A stretch of 64,000 nt of DNA from the NCBI GenBank assembly GCA_015060695.1, contig SUYA01000005.1, forward strand, positions 96,541 through 160,540, in the 5' to 3' direction. A model generated the notes under the pieces. It did no database searches. It saw only the letters and a list, made by a program, of their open reading frames with translations, and had not been told where the DNA came from. How positions within the stretch are numbered: position 1 is the stretch's first letter; every line of letters starts with the position of its first letter. Below, in pieces: positions 1 through 9,034 of this stretch. The DNA is from Mediterranea massiliensis (lineage in GTDB: Bacteria > Bacteroidota > Bacteroidia > Bacteroidales > Bacteroidaceae). The position numbers and the translations under genes are program-made.

Positions 1-863
1 GGAGCTTTGTGCAAGCCTCTATAGCAGACAAAGAAGCATTGGAGAAGATATTCAAGGAAAATCAGATATCCGTAGTGGTAAACCTCGCAGCCCAAGCCGG
101 TGTACGCTACTCCATCACCAATCCCGATGCCTACATAGAGAGCAACCTCATTGGCTTCTACAACATCCTCGAAGCCTGCCGCCATCACGAAGTAGAACAT
201 CTGGTCTATGCCAGCTCCTCCTCCGTCTATGGCAGCAATAAGAAAGTCCCCTACAGCACCGACGACAAAGTCGATAACCCCGTCTCCTTGTATGCCGCCA
301 CCAAGAAGAGCAACGAGCTGATGGCCCACGCCTACAGTAAACTCTATAACATCCCCAGTACCGGCCTACGCTTCTTCACCGTCTATGGCCCTGCCGGCCG
401 TCCCGACATGGCCTACTTCGGCTTTACGAACAAACTCCGTGAAGGCAAGAGCATCCAAATCTTCAACTACGGCCATTGCCAGAGAGACTTCACCTATGTC
501 GATGACATTGTCGAAGGCATTGTCCGCATCATGCAACACGCCCCGGAGAAAGAGACCGGCGAAGATGGCCTACCCATCCCACCCTATAAAGTATATAACA
601 TCGGCAACAACAGCCCGGAGAACCTGTTAGATTTCGTAACCATCCTTCAGGAAGAACTCATTTCCGCCAAAGTCCTTCCGTCCGATTACGACTTCGAATC
701 CCACAAAGAGTTGGTAGCGATGCAACCCGGCGATGTCCCCGTGACCTACGCCGACACCACCGCTTTGGAAGCAGACTTCGGCTATAAGCCCAGCACCCCC
801 TTGCGCACCGGCCTACGAGCCTTTGCACAGTGGTATGCCAAGTATTACGGAACGAAATTATAA
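1..863 (+). CDS. UDP-glucuronate 4-epimerase-like NAD-dependent epimerase, 5' end cut by window edge
   Basis: This is an extended SDR enzyme of nucleotide-sugar metabolism, probably interconverting UDP-glucuronate and UDP-galacturonate for capsule synthesis in the cytoplasm. The frame is open from base 3, so the start and the Rossmann GxxGxxG motif lie outside the window. Visible family marks are NLAAQAGVRYS, the SSSSVYG strand, the catalytic YAATKKSNE (Tyr-x3-Lys) and RFFTVYGPAGRPDMA, the last typical of the CapI/LpsL group. The stop is at 861-863, and rfbC starts 17 bases later in the same direction. Substrate assignment is by family resemblance; another UDP-hexose epimerase is possible. 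Confidence 0.85.
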   Translation, partial: SFVQASIADKEALEKIFKENQISVVVNLAAQAGVRYSITNPDAYIESNLIGFYNILEACRHHEVEHLVYASSSSVYGSNKKVPYSTDDKVDNPVSLYAATKKSNELMAHAYSKLYNIPSTGLRFFTVYGPAGRPDMAYFGFTNKLREGKSIQIFNYGHCQRDFTYVDDIVEGIVRIMQHAPEKETGEDGLPIPPYKVYNIGNNSPENLLDFVTILQEELISAKVLPSDYDFESHKELVAMQPGDVPVTYADTTALEADFGYKPSTPLRTGLRAFAQWYAKYYGTKL

Positions 864-879
864 TATTCACTTAATAAAC

Positions 880-1428
880 ATGAACATAATACAAACCGCT
901 CTTGATGGTGTACTTATCATCGAGCCAAACCTCTTTAAGGATAGCCGAGGTTACTTTTTCGAAAGCTACTCCCAGCGTGAATTTACAGAGAAAGTAGCCT
1001 CTATTACCTTTGTGCAAGATAACGAAAGCATGTCCTCTTACGGTGTGATGCGCGGTCTGCATTTCCAACGTCCCCCTTTCACCCAAAGCAAGTTAGTGCG
1101 TTGCGTAAAAGGAGCCGTATTAGATGTAGCCGTCGATATCCGAAAAGACAGCCCCACCTACGGTCAACATGTAGCCGTAGAACTGACTGAAGACAACCAT
1201 CGCCAGTTTTTTATTCCAAAAGGCTTTGCTCATGGCTTTGCTGTGTTGAGCGACACCGCCGTTTTTCAATACAAATGTGATGAATTTTATCATCCCGAAG
1301 CCGATGGCGGTATCTCTCTGATGGATGAAACCCTCGGTATCAACTGGCAAATCCCGATGGATAAAGCCATATTGAGTGAGAAAGATCTAAAACACCCCTG
1401 CCTAAAGGATTTTGATAGTCCGTTCTAA
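880..1428 (+). CDS. rfbC: dTDP-4-dehydrorhamnose 3,5-epimerase (RmlC family)
   Basis: A 182-residue cupin enzyme that epimerises C3 and C5 of dTDP-4-keto-6-deoxyglucose on the way to dTDP-L-rhamnose. Marks of RmlC are FKDSRGYFFESY, the substrate-binding VMRGLHFQ, LDVAVDIRKDSPTYG and IPKGFAHGFAVLSD with the catalytic His. I chose the ATG at 880 because the upstream in-frame extension lies inside the end of the preceding gene and lacks family similarity, while MNIIQTALDGVLIIEP matches normal RmlC starts. The dTDP pathway partners rfbA and rfbB are 21 kb downstream; no rfbD is visible in the window. A second, more divergent RmlC-like gene lies at 5120. Confidence 0.9.
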   Translation: MNIIQTALDGVLIIEPNLFKDSRGYFFESYSQREFTEKVASITFVQDNESMSSYGVMRGLHFQRPPFTQSKLVRCVKGAVLDVAVDIRKDSPTYGQHVAVELTEDNHRQFFIPKGFAHGFAVLSDTAVFQYKCDEFYHPEADGGISLMDETLGINWQIPMDKAILSEKDLKHPCLKDFDSPF

Positions 1429-1489
1429 ACAATAATAACAGTCTTTGTTAATTTTGAGGATTACTATGGTGTAAATGATACCTCTGAGC

Positions 1490-1546
1490 GGAGTTAACTC
1501 CGTAGGCGCACCGAACAAACTCCGTTCACGAGCCGAGTTAACTCGG
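1490..1546. repeat. Pair of GTTAAC-centred palindromes
   Basis: GGAGTTAACTCC at 1490-1501 is a perfect 12-bp palindrome, and CCGAGTTAACTCGG at 1533-1546 is a perfect 14-bp palindrome. Their centres are 44 bases apart, with GC-rich sequence between them. They could be protein-binding sites or a degenerate repeat; the sequence does not decide. Confidence 0.7.
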
Positions 1547-1566
1547 TATAAACAGGCAGTAAACCA

Positions 1567-1698
1567 TGACAAGATGACAAGTATGACAACTTTTTCTATA
1601 AACTTATATATGTATATATAATATAAATATTAACATATATTAATACGTATATAATATATATATTATAGAAAAAACATGTCACAGTTGTCATCCTGTCA
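1567..1698. repeat. Inverted repeat with TGACAA-rich arms and AT-rich core
   Basis: The left arm TGACAAGATGACAA (1567-1580) pairs with TTGTCATCCTGTCA (1685-1698) at 13 of 14 positions. An inner pair, TTTTTCTATAA near 1591-1601 and TTATAGAAAAA near 1663-1673, extends the symmetry. The core is almost pure A/T. The layout resembles a small non-autonomous element or a large cruciform. Confidence 0.65.
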
Positions 1699-1896
1699 TA
1701 GTTTTGTTGAGTGCTTGTAAAGAACAAACACTTCAGTTGTTAAGAACAAATAGTTCATAAACAACCATTATGCTTCCTTCCTTGAAAGAACTTCACATGA
1801 TGGTTATGTGGAAGGATATTTTAAAAAGTTGAAATATTAATAATACCTCATCACTACACAACCAGCAACAGGTAGTTGTGTAAATCCATATTATCT

Positions 1897-3240
1897 ATGA
1901 ACAGAAAAGAAGAACTCAAGAAGCAAATTCTTGATTTGACAAGAGAATACTATGCCGAAGTGCATGGTCAGAAGAAAGAGTTCGTTGCCGGTAAGACCTT
2001 CGTTAATTACGGAGGCCGTTACTTTGATGACGAAGAACTGGTAAATCTGGTTGATTCATCCCTTGATTTTTGGTTAACTGCCGGTCCTTGGGCGCATAAG
2101 TTTGAACACCGTTTAGCCGATTGGTTAGGTGTGAAACATTGTGCTCTGACCAATTCCGGTTCATCCGCCAATCTGTTGGCATTTTATACCTTAACTTCTC
2201 CTTTGTTGGGTGAACGTCGTATTCGTAAAGGCGATGAAGTAATAACTGTAGCAGCCGGTTTCCCTACTACAGTAACTCCCATTATTCAATTTGGTGCCAT
2301 CCCCGTATTTGTTGATGTAACCATTCCTGAATATGAGATAGACGTTACGATGCTGGAAGAGGCATACAGTTCGAAAACCAAAGCCGTGATGATAGCCCAC
2401 TCACTGGGGAATCCATTCAATTTAGAGGCCGTTAAAGCATTCTGTGAGAAACATGCTCTTTGGTTGATAGAAGACAATTGCGATTCTTTGGGTTCGGAGT
2501 ACACCATCAATGGCGTGACAAAAAAGACCGGCACTTGGGGACATATCGGAACAAGTTCATTCTATCCCCCTCACCATATGACTATGGGCGAAGGTGGTGC
2601 TGTCTATACCGATGACCCTTTGCTTGATCGCATAACCCGTTCATTCCGCGATTGGGGACGTGATTGTTGGTGTGTAGGTGGTGTGGACAACACCTGCAAA
2701 TACCGTTTTACCAAACAATTTGGTGAACTTCCGGTAGGCTATGACCATAAATATGTCTATTCACACTTTGGTTTCAACTTGAAAGTAACCGATATGCAGG
2801 CTGCTATCGGTTGTGCTCAGTTGGAAAAACTTGATAAAATAGTAGAAGCCCGTCGTCGTAATTTCAAAACATTGCGTGACGGATTGGCAGGAACTCCCGG
2901 ACTGATTCTTCCCGAACCTATCAAGAATTCCAATCCCAGTTGGTTTGGTTTTTTGATTTCAGTAAAAGAAGATGCCGGCTTTACCCGCAATGAACTCTCC
3001 GAGTACTTGGAAAGTAAGAAAATTCAGACTCGCAACTTATTTGCTGGTAACCTGTTGAAACACCCAGTATTCAACGAGATGCGTGCTACAGGCGAAGGCT
3101 ACCGAGTAGTGGGTGAATTGAAAGGCACCGATTTTGTCATGACTAATACCTTCTGGATAGGAGTCTATCCGGGCATGACAGAAGAAATGCTCCAGCATAT
3201 GGTAGATACAATCAAGGAATTCTGTGCATCGCACACTTAA
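1897..3240 (+). CDS. rfbH: CDP-4-dehydro-6-deoxyglucose 3-dehydrase (E1)
   Basis: A 447-residue PMP-dependent, iron-sulfur enzyme of the DegT fold that removes the C3 hydroxyl of CDP-4-keto-6-deoxyglucose, the committed step to 3,6-dideoxyhexoses. The usual PLP-lysine position is occupied by His in PPHHMTMGEGG (His-226/227), as expected for a dehydrase rather than an aminotransferase. A CWCVGGVDNTC motif (CxC-x7-C), with an earlier Cys 61 residues before it, fits the [2Fe-2S] ligands of this family. ATG at 1897 is preferred to the in-frame TTG at 1876. It heads the order rfbH-rfbF-rfbG-epimerase-reductase. The companion reductase E3 (ddhD/ascD) is not present in the window. Confidence 0.93.
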   Translation: MNRKEELKKQILDLTREYYAEVHGQKKEFVAGKTFVNYGGRYFDDEELVNLVDSSLDFWLTAGPWAHKFEHRLADWLGVKHCALTNSGSSANLLAFYTLTSPLLGERRIRKGDEVITVAAGFPTTVTPIIQFGAIPVFVDVTIPEYEIDVTMLEEAYSSKTKAVMIAHSLGNPFNLEAVKAFCEKHALWLIEDNCDSLGSEYTINGVTKKTGTWGHIGTSSFYPPHHMTMGEGGAVYTDDPLLDRITRSFRDWGRDCWCVGGVDNTCKYRFTKQFGELPVGYDHKYVYSHFGFNLKVTDMQAAIGCAQLEKLDKIVEARRRNFKTLRDGLAGTPGLILPEPIKNSNPSWFGFLISVKEDAGFTRNELSEYLESKKIQTRNLFAGNLLKHPVFNEMRATGEGYRVVGELKGTDFVMTNTFWIGVYPGMTEEMLQHMVDTIKEFCASHT

Positions 3241-3255
3241 TAACAAGTTTATTCT

Positions 3256-4032
3256 ATGAAAGCTGTAATATTTGCTGGTGGTTTCGGAACTCGCTTGAGT
3301 GAAGCTACCACCCTTATTCCCAAGCCGATGGTAGAAATAGGTGGCAAGCCTATTCTTTGGCATATTATGAAAATTTATAGTCAATATGGTATCAATGAGT
3401 TTATTATCTGTTGTGGTTATAAACATTATGTAATCAAAGAATATTTTGCAAATTATTTTCGTCACAATTGTGATATGACTGTTAATCTTTCTGATAATTC
3501 TGTAGAAATACATGACAATCATTCTGAAAATTGGAAAGTGACTATGGTTGATACTGGACTTAATACAATGACAGGTGGTCGTTTGAAGCGAGTTCAAAAA
3601 TACATTGGTGAAGAACGTTTTTGCTTGACTTATGGTGATGGAGTGACAGATTTAAATATTGCAGAAACTATATTTGCCCATGAGAAATCTGGAGCAGCAA
3701 TATCTATGACAGTATATAAACCGGAAGGTCGTTTCGGATCTGTAGATATAGATTCTGAAACAGGTATGGTTACGTCTTTTTTAGAAAAACCTAATGGCGA
3801 TGGGAATTGGATAAATGCCGGTTTCTTTGTTTGTGAACCCGAAGTTTTTGATTATATTCCCAATGATGACACTGTCATTTTTGAGCGCCAACCTTTGGAA
3901 CAATTAGTTGCAGACGGCAAGATGCATTCTTTTAAACACGATGGTTTTTGGAAACCTATGGATACTATGCGTGATAATCAAGTATTGAATGCAATGTGGG
4001 ATAAGAATCAAGCACCTTGGAAAATTTGGTAA
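3256..4032 (+). CDS. rfbF: Glucose-1-phosphate cytidylyltransferase
   Basis: A 258-residue nucleotidyltransferase that makes CDP-glucose from CTP and glucose-1-phosphate, the first step of the CDP-dideoxyhexose pathway. The N-terminus MKAVIFAGGFGTRL is the nucleotide-binding signature, followed by IPKPMVEIGGKPILWHIM. Further marks are LTYGDGVTDL and FWKPMDTMRDN near the end. It starts 15 bases after rfbH and ends 5 bases before rfbG, so the three are probably one transcript. Length is normal for RfbF/DdhA. Confidence 0.95.
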   Translation: MKAVIFAGGFGTRLSEATTLIPKPMVEIGGKPILWHIMKIYSQYGINEFIICCGYKHYVIKEYFANYFRHNCDMTVNLSDNSVEIHDNHSENWKVTMVDTGLNTMTGGRLKRVQKYIGEERFCLTYGDGVTDLNIAETIFAHEKSGAAISMTVYKPEGRFGSVDIDSETGMVTSFLEKPNGDGNWINAGFFVCEPEVFDYIPNDDTVIFERQPLEQLVADGKMHSFKHDGFWKPMDTMRDNQVLNAMWDKNQAPWKIW

Positions 4033-4037
4033 TAAGT

Positions 4038-5120
4038 ATGAACATCATAGATATATTCAACAATTTCTATAAGGATAAACGAGTACTTGTAACTGGTCAT
4101 ACCGGTTTTAAAGGCTCATGGCTCTCTATCTGGCTCCACGAATTAGGTGCAGAAGTCATAGGTGTAGCTCTCGATCCACTTACGGAAAAGGATAACTTTG
4201 TCCTTTCAGGTATAGGCAATAAAATAAAGGCAGACATTAGGGCTGATATTCGCGATGGAAAACGGATGAAAGAGATTTTCGCTGAATACCAGCCGGAAAT
4301 TGTCTTCCATTTAGCAGCCCAACCTTTAGTCCGTCTCAGTTATGAACAGCCCATAGAAACCTACGAATCCAATGTCATGGGAACTATCCATGTGATGGAA
4401 GCAATCCGTTACACTCCCAGTGTAAAAGTTGGTGTAATGATAACAACGGATAAATGCTATGATAACAAGGAGCAAATGAGAGGTTACAAGGAAGATGATC
4501 CATTGGGTGGTTACGACCCATATTCATCTTCTAAGGGAGCATGTGAAATAGCCATCCAATCATGGCGTAGAAGTTTTTTCAATCCTAAGGATTATGGTAA
4601 GAAGCATACCGTTTCAATAGCTTCAGTAAGAGCCGGAAACGTAATAGGTGGCGGTGATTGGGCAAAAGATAGAATAATCCCTGATTGTATTCGTGCTTTA
4701 GAAGCAGGTGAAGATATAGCGATACGTTCACCCAAGGCAGTTCGTCCGTGGGAACATGTTTTAGAACCATTATCCGGTTATATGCTTCTTGCACAAAGAA
4801 TGTGGGAGCACCCTACAGAATATTGTGAAGGATGGAACTTTGGTCCTGAAACAGAGGGAGTATCTACCGTATGGGAAGTAGCATCTGAATTGATTAAGAA
4901 TTATGGTTCGGGCGAATTGAAGGATTCTTCTGACCCTAATGCTGTTCATGAAGCTAATTTGTTGATGCTTAATATCAACAAGGCAAAAAATCGCTTGGGA
5001 TGGTATCCTCGTATGAATATGCAACAGTGTATAGAGTTGGTTGTGGATTGGTATAAGAGATATCAAACAGAGGATGTCTATGAACTTTGTGTTGAAGAAA
5101 TTAATAAGTTTTTGGGATAA
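4038..5120 (+). CDS. rfbG: CDP-glucose 4,6-dehydratase
   Basis: A 360-residue extended SDR that converts CDP-glucose to CDP-4-keto-6-deoxyglucose, the substrate of RfbH. The Rossmann motif is VTGHTGFKGSW near residue 20. TTDKCYDN and YDPYSSSKGACE give the catalytic Thr-Asp-Lys and Tyr-x3-Lys, and RAGNVIGGGDWA is typical of RfbG. ATG at 4038 is chosen over the in-frame TTG at 4017, which overlaps rfbF. The stop codon shares one base with the start of the next gene (TAATG), indicating translational coupling. Confidence 0.94.
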   Translation: MNIIDIFNNFYKDKRVLVTGHTGFKGSWLSIWLHELGAEVIGVALDPLTEKDNFVLSGIGNKIKADIRADIRDGKRMKEIFAEYQPEIVFHLAAQPLVRLSYEQPIETYESNVMGTIHVMEAIRYTPSVKVGVMITTDKCYDNKEQMRGYKEDDPLGGYDPYSSSKGACEIAIQSWRRSFFNPKDYGKKHTVSIASVRAGNVIGGGDWAKDRIIPDCIRALEAGEDIAIRSPKAVRPWEHVLEPLSGYMLLAQRMWEHPTEYCEGWNFGPETEGVSTVWEVASELIKNYGSGELKDSSDPNAVHEANLLMLNINKAKNRLGWYPRMNMQQCIELVVDWYKRYQTEDVYELCVEEINKFLG

Positions 5121-5656
5121 TGGAAATAATTGAGACAGGTTTTGATGGTCTATATATATTACAGACTGTTAACTTTCAAGATAATAGAGGTGGATTTCAG
5201 AAACTATTTAATTTTGATTTCTTCAAGGAGAATGGATTGGATTGTGATTTTAAGGAATTTTATTACTCTGTAAATAAAAAAGGTGTTCGCAGAGGAATGC
5301 ATTTTCAGATTCCACCCTATGACCATTCAAAAGTTGTTTATGTGAGTTGTGGCTGTATATTGGATGTCTGTGTGGATATACGTAAAGGTTCAACAACCTA
5401 TGGAAAATGTTTTTCTATAGAACTAGATGACCAAAAGGCGCAATACCTCTATATACCCAAAGGCTTTGCTCATGGATTTCTTTCTCTTGAAGAAGGAAGT
5501 ATTGTCAACTATGCTCAAACCTCTTGTTATAATAAGGAATGCGATTGTGGTATACTTCAAGATTCTATTAGCTTTGACTGGGGAATTGAAAATCCTATTG
5601 CGTCTGGTCGTGACCTTCTCTTTCCAAAACTATCAGAATTTAATTCACCATTTTAA
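5120..5656 (+). CDS. RmlC-like nucleotide-sugar epimerase, probably CDP-sugar specific
   Basis: A 178-residue cupin of the RmlC fold with GVRRGMHFQIPP, LDVCVDIRKGSTTYG and IPKGFAHGFLSLEEGS. It is clearly paralogous to the gene at 880 but diverged. Its position between the CDP-glucose dehydratase and an SDR reductase, with one-base overlaps on both sides, suggests it works on the CDP-4-keto-3,6-dideoxy sugar, as AscE does in the CDP-ascarylose pathway. That substrate is inferred from context only; a dTDP-sugar role is the alternative. Confidence 0.75.
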   Translation: MEIIETGFDGLYILQTVNFQDNRGGFQKLFNFDFFKENGLDCDFKEFYYSVNKKGVRRGMHFQIPPYDHSKVVYVSCGCILDVCVDIRKGSTTYGKCFSIELDDQKAQYLYIPKGFAHGFLSLEEGSIVNYAQTSCYNKECDCGILQDSISFDWGIENPIASGRDLLFPKLSEFNSPF

Positions 5657-6576
5657 TGATTACTATGAAGCGAGTTATAATAACAGGAGCAGATGGATTT
5701 GTTGGTAGTAATACTGTAGATTATTTTCTTCAAAAAGGTGTCGAGGTATTAGCAATTGATATTATAGATGTTCCGCGGAGATTAAAAAAACATAATTTAT
5801 TGTCTTATCTATCTTGTGATATATCAGATAGAGTCTCAATATTGAAGAAAATTGAGAAAAATTATTACGATACTTTTGTCCATTTTGCCTGGACTGGTTC
5901 TGCGGGTCCTCGGAGGGCGGATGCTAAGCTCCAAATAGATAATGCTTTCATAACATTAGAATGTATGAAAATGGCGAAAGAACTAGGTTGTAAACGTTTT
6001 GTTTGTGCTGGAAGCATTATGGAAAATGAAATGGAATATGCTATTCATGAACAAGGATGTGCGCCTAGTACATCATATATGTATTCATTAGGAAAGTTAA
6101 CTGCACATGGTCTTTGTAAGTCTTTGGCCAAGGAAATTGATATAGAACTTGTTTGGCCAATTATTACAAATGCCTATGGAATTGGTGAATTTTCTCCACG
6201 TTTTGTTAATACAACTCTTCGAAAAATCATTAATAACGAGCCCCTTCAATTTACTTCTGCGGTACAAAACTATGATTTTGTATATATAACAGATGTAGCA
6301 AGAGCCTTTTATTTAATTTCAAAAAACGGGAAACCATTTTGTGAGTATATTGTAGGAAGTGGAAATGCTAGACCATTAAAAGAATTTATTATAGAAATGA
6401 TTCATGGATGTGGTGCAACTAGCGAGCCTATTTTCGGTGATATCCCTTTTACAGGTGTAAATCTTCCTTTGAGTATTTATGACACCTCAAATACAAAAAA
6501 TGACACAGGTTTTGAGGCTTCAATATCTTTTGGAGATGGTACAAAAATGACAATGGATTGGCTTAAATGTCAGTGA
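5656..6576 (+). CDS. SDR-family NAD(P)-dependent sugar reductase/epimerase
   Basis: A 306-residue extended SDR. The cofactor loop is ITGADGFVGSNTVDYF near residue 9, and the catalytic Tyr-x3-Lys is probably SYMYSLGKLTAHG. It fits the final 4-keto reductase of a 3,6-dideoxyhexose pathway (the position of AscF, RfbJ or RfbS). Which product it makes cannot be read from the sequence. The first ATG overlaps the previous stop by one base; a second in-frame ATG three codons on (5665) is equally plausible. Base composition is more AT-rich than the genes before it. Confidence 0.7.
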   Translation: MITMKRVIITGADGFVGSNTVDYFLQKGVEVLAIDIIDVPRRLKKHNLLSYLSCDISDRVSILKKIEKNYYDTFVHFAWTGSAGPRRADAKLQIDNAFITLECMKMAKELGCKRFVCAGSIMENEMEYAIHEQGCAPSTSYMYSLGKLTAHGLCKSLAKEIDIELVWPIITNAYGIGEFSPRFVNTTLRKIINNEPLQFTSAVQNYDFVYITDVARAFYLISKNGKPFCEYIVGSGNARPLKEFIIEMIHGCGATSEPIFGDIPFTGVNLPLSIYDTSNTKNDTGFEASISFGDGTKMTMDWLKCQ

Positions 6577-6623
6577 TAGAATATTTATGCTTGTTGGTCT
6601 TAATTTCATTGAGTAATATTTAG

Positions 6624-8045
6624 ATGGACATATCTATAACAAAGAAAGATGTTATTTGGAGTTACTTAGCTCAATTCTTTAATATTGCATCTGGTTTTAT
6701 TACATTACCGCTTATTCTCAGTATGTTATCTACTGAGGAGATTGCAATGAATTATCTCATGATGACAGTAGGTACACTTGTGGCATTGATTGACTTTGGG
6801 TTTAATCCACAATTCGGGCGTAATGTTACTTATGTTTTTTCTGGAGCTCAAAAACTAAATAAAGATGGGTTAATAGGAGTGCAAACGGGTAGTGTTAACT
6901 ACCATCTTTTAAAAGGATTAATTGATGTCGCAAAGACTACCTATAGACTAATGAGTTTAATCGTTCTGGTGCTAATGCTTACATTGGGAACTTGGTACAT
7001 TTATATAGTAACGGATAGTTTTTCGAATGTAGATAACTCCTTTATAATATGGATATTGTATTCTATTTCTACATTTTTTAATATATATTTTTATTATTAT
7101 TCTTCTCTGCTGACAGGGAGTGGGCAAATTAAGGAATCAAAACAAGCATTGCTGGCAAATCGTTTAGGGTATATTATATTGGCATATGTAATGCTACTTA
7201 TGGGATGGGGACTAATGGGTGTAGTGTTAGCAAATCTAATTTCTCCATTTTTAGGAAGAGTCTTAAGCCATTATTATTTTTATAGACCGGAATTGCGAGA
7301 TATAATCAACAATATAAAAGTAACTAAAGAGGAAAAAAAGGAGCTATTTAATGTTATTTGGTATAATGCAAAGAAATTGGGTATTAACTTTATCGGAGCT
7401 TATGCAATCACTAGATTTGCGATGTTTATAGCTGGTCTTTATTTGTCAATGGAAGATATTGCTTCTTATGGGTTGATGAGTCAACTTGTGAGTATACTAG
7501 TAGGTGTTTCTAATGTTTTCTTTTCAGCATTTATTCCATCTATTAATAATTATAAAGTCTTGGGTGAGGATGATAAGCTTATCCGAAATTTTGCGAGAAG
7601 TCAGGCCGTGTTTTTTTCATTATATATCATAGGGTCTCTTGTAATTGTTTTATTAGGGCCATATTTTTTGGATTTGATAAAATCTAATGCGGTATTGCCT
7701 GCAAAATATATACTTATTCTTTATTTGATAATTACATTATTGGAAAATAACCATGCGAATTTTGCGACAGTAATTACAGCTGGTAATAAAGTTCCTTTTG
7801 TATCAGCTGCATTGATTTCAGGCGGTTTTATTTGTGTACTTGACTTTCTCGTGCTTCAGTTCTCTTCTTTAGGAATGTTTGGTATTGTGTTAGTACCAGG
7901 ACTTGTACAATTGGCTTATAATAACTGGTACTGGCCTAAATGGGTGTTGGATGATTATAATATGAATATAAGTGGTTTTGTCCATTGTGGTTATAAGGAA
8001 ATTGTGGATCTCATTAAGAGACGGAAAGGAGTAATTATATGGTAA
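6624..8045 (+). CDS. Wzx-type polysaccharide flippase
   Basis: A 473-residue, very hydrophobic protein with about a dozen predicted membrane segments, of the MATE/MVF-like polysaccharide transporter family. It would flip undecaprenyl-linked repeat units across the inner membrane. Supporting marks are the N-terminal amphipathic start followed by SYLAQFFNIASGFITLPLIL and the long alternation of hydrophobic helices and short basic loops. It begins the AT-rich core of the locus and overlaps the next gene by seven bases. Sequence of Wzx proteins is poorly conserved, so the call rests on topology and context. Confidence 0.85.
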   Translation: MDISITKKDVIWSYLAQFFNIASGFITLPLILSMLSTEEIAMNYLMMTVGTLVALIDFGFNPQFGRNVTYVFSGAQKLNKDGLIGVQTGSVNYHLLKGLIDVAKTTYRLMSLIVLVLMLTLGTWYIYIVTDSFSNVDNSFIIWILYSISTFFNIYFYYYSSLLTGSGQIKESKQALLANRLGYIILAYVMLLMGWGLMGVVLANLISPFLGRVLSHYYFYRPELRDIINNIKVTKEEKKELFNVIWYNAKKLGINFIGAYAITRFAMFIAGLYLSMEDIASYGLMSQLVSILVGVSNVFFSAFIPSINNYKVLGEDDKLIRNFARSQAVFFSLYIIGSLVIVLLGPYFLDLIKSNAVLPAKYILILYLIITLLENNHANFATVITAGNKVPFVSAALISGGFICVLDFLVLQFSSLGMFGIVLVPGLVQLAYNNWYWPKWVLDDYNMNISGFVHCGYKEIVDLIKRRKGVIIW

Positions 8046-9007
8046 ATTCTGAAACGGATTTTTTTTCTTATGTGGATAATTTTTCTATCCATGATGAAGT
8101 TATTTCTGACTTGATATTTGGAAAATATCAACAAACTAAAATTACGATAGCAATCCCTACATTTAAAAGAGCAGAACTTTTAAAAATAGCACTTGAAAGT
8201 GCTATCAATCAGATTTATTATGATGATTATTTAATTTTAGTTGTTGATAATAATCCTGTGAGAGATGATGAAACAGAGTTGTTAATGGTGCAATATAAAA
8301 AACAATCTAATTTACTATATTATAAAAATAGAGAAAATGTAGGAATGACTGGTAATTGGAATCGAATGATTCAATTAGCAAAATCAGATTGGATTGTAAT
8401 GCTTCATGATGATGATTATTTATATCCTAACTATCTTAATGTGTTGTCAAATTATTTAAAATATGATACAGATTTGATAAATTCTAAATTATATCGTTTC
8501 ACTAATAAGCCACAGATTCAGATTCAATCCCATTTAAATTCACATTTTATGTCTTTTAGAGAATTTTGGAGAGGAAATCCTATTAATATAGCTGGTGTTT
8601 GTATGCGTCGTGAAATTGTATTAAAATTAGGTGGATTTAATGATGATTTTTATCCGACTCAAGATTCTTGTTTTTGGGCATTAATGGCAAAAGAAAAACC
8701 TGTACTTTTTATAGATACCATAATATCAGGATATCGAGTTGAAGAAAATACCTCTTTTAAAGAAATCATTTTGGATGGTTTTATAAATAATGAATATTAT
8801 TTAACTTCATCAATAATGAAAGATACGCTACCGAAGTTATTAATAGAAATAATTCAGATAGAGAGGACTTTGCGCTTAGAGAAGTCTATACAGGAAGTCT
8901 TTAAGCCTGATTTTAAAAATAAAATATTCTCACCCAATATGATAATCTTATTTCTAAGCCATCTAATGGGAAGGATATATGGAAAGTATGTTAAACTGTT
9001 TTATTGA
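8039..9007 (+). CDS. Glycosyltransferase family 2
   Basis: A 322-residue cytoplasmic GT-A enzyme that adds one sugar to the lipid-linked repeat unit. The start ITIAIPTFKRAELLKIAL is the family 2 nucleotide-sugar binding strand, VVDNNP follows, and MLHDDDYLYP holds the metal-binding acidic motif. Donor and acceptor cannot be predicted. ATG at 8039 lies inside the end of the flippase gene. The base composition is strongly AT-rich, unlike the chromosomal genes after 24400. Confidence 0.88.
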   Translation: MVNSETDFFSYVDNFSIHDEVISDLIFGKYQQTKITIAIPTFKRAELLKIALESAINQIYYDDYLILVVDNNPVRDDETELLMVQYKKQSNLLYYKNRENVGMTGNWNRMIQLAKSDWIVMLHDDDYLYPNYLNVLSNYLKYDTDLINSKLYRFTNKPQIQIQSHLNSHFMSFREFWRGNPINIAGVCMRREIVLKLGGFNDDFYPTQDSCFWALMAKEKPVLFIDTIISGYRVEENTSFKEIILDGFINNEYYLTSSIMKDTLPKLLIEIIQIERTLRLEKSIQEVFKPDFKNKIFSPNMIILFLSHLMGRIYGKYVKLFY

Positions 9008-9034
9008 GAAATTAAATAATAGACAATTCTTCTT

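Larger units (their letters stand above)
1429..1896. other. Long non-coding gap with palindromes and an AT-rich inverted repeat
   Basis: No coding region is supported here. The stretch holds two GTTAAC-centred palindromes (1490-1501 and 1533-1546), then an inverted repeat with a very AT-rich core (1567-1698). It separates the epimerase/rfbC pair from the CDP-sugar gene set, so it may hold the promoter for rfbH, but no clean TAnnTTTG element could be assigned. Confidence 0.6.

Noticed and set aside
1876..1896. TTG start extending RfbH by seven residues
   Set aside because: The ATG at 1897 gives the family-typical start, and the extension has no similarity to known RfbH N-termini.
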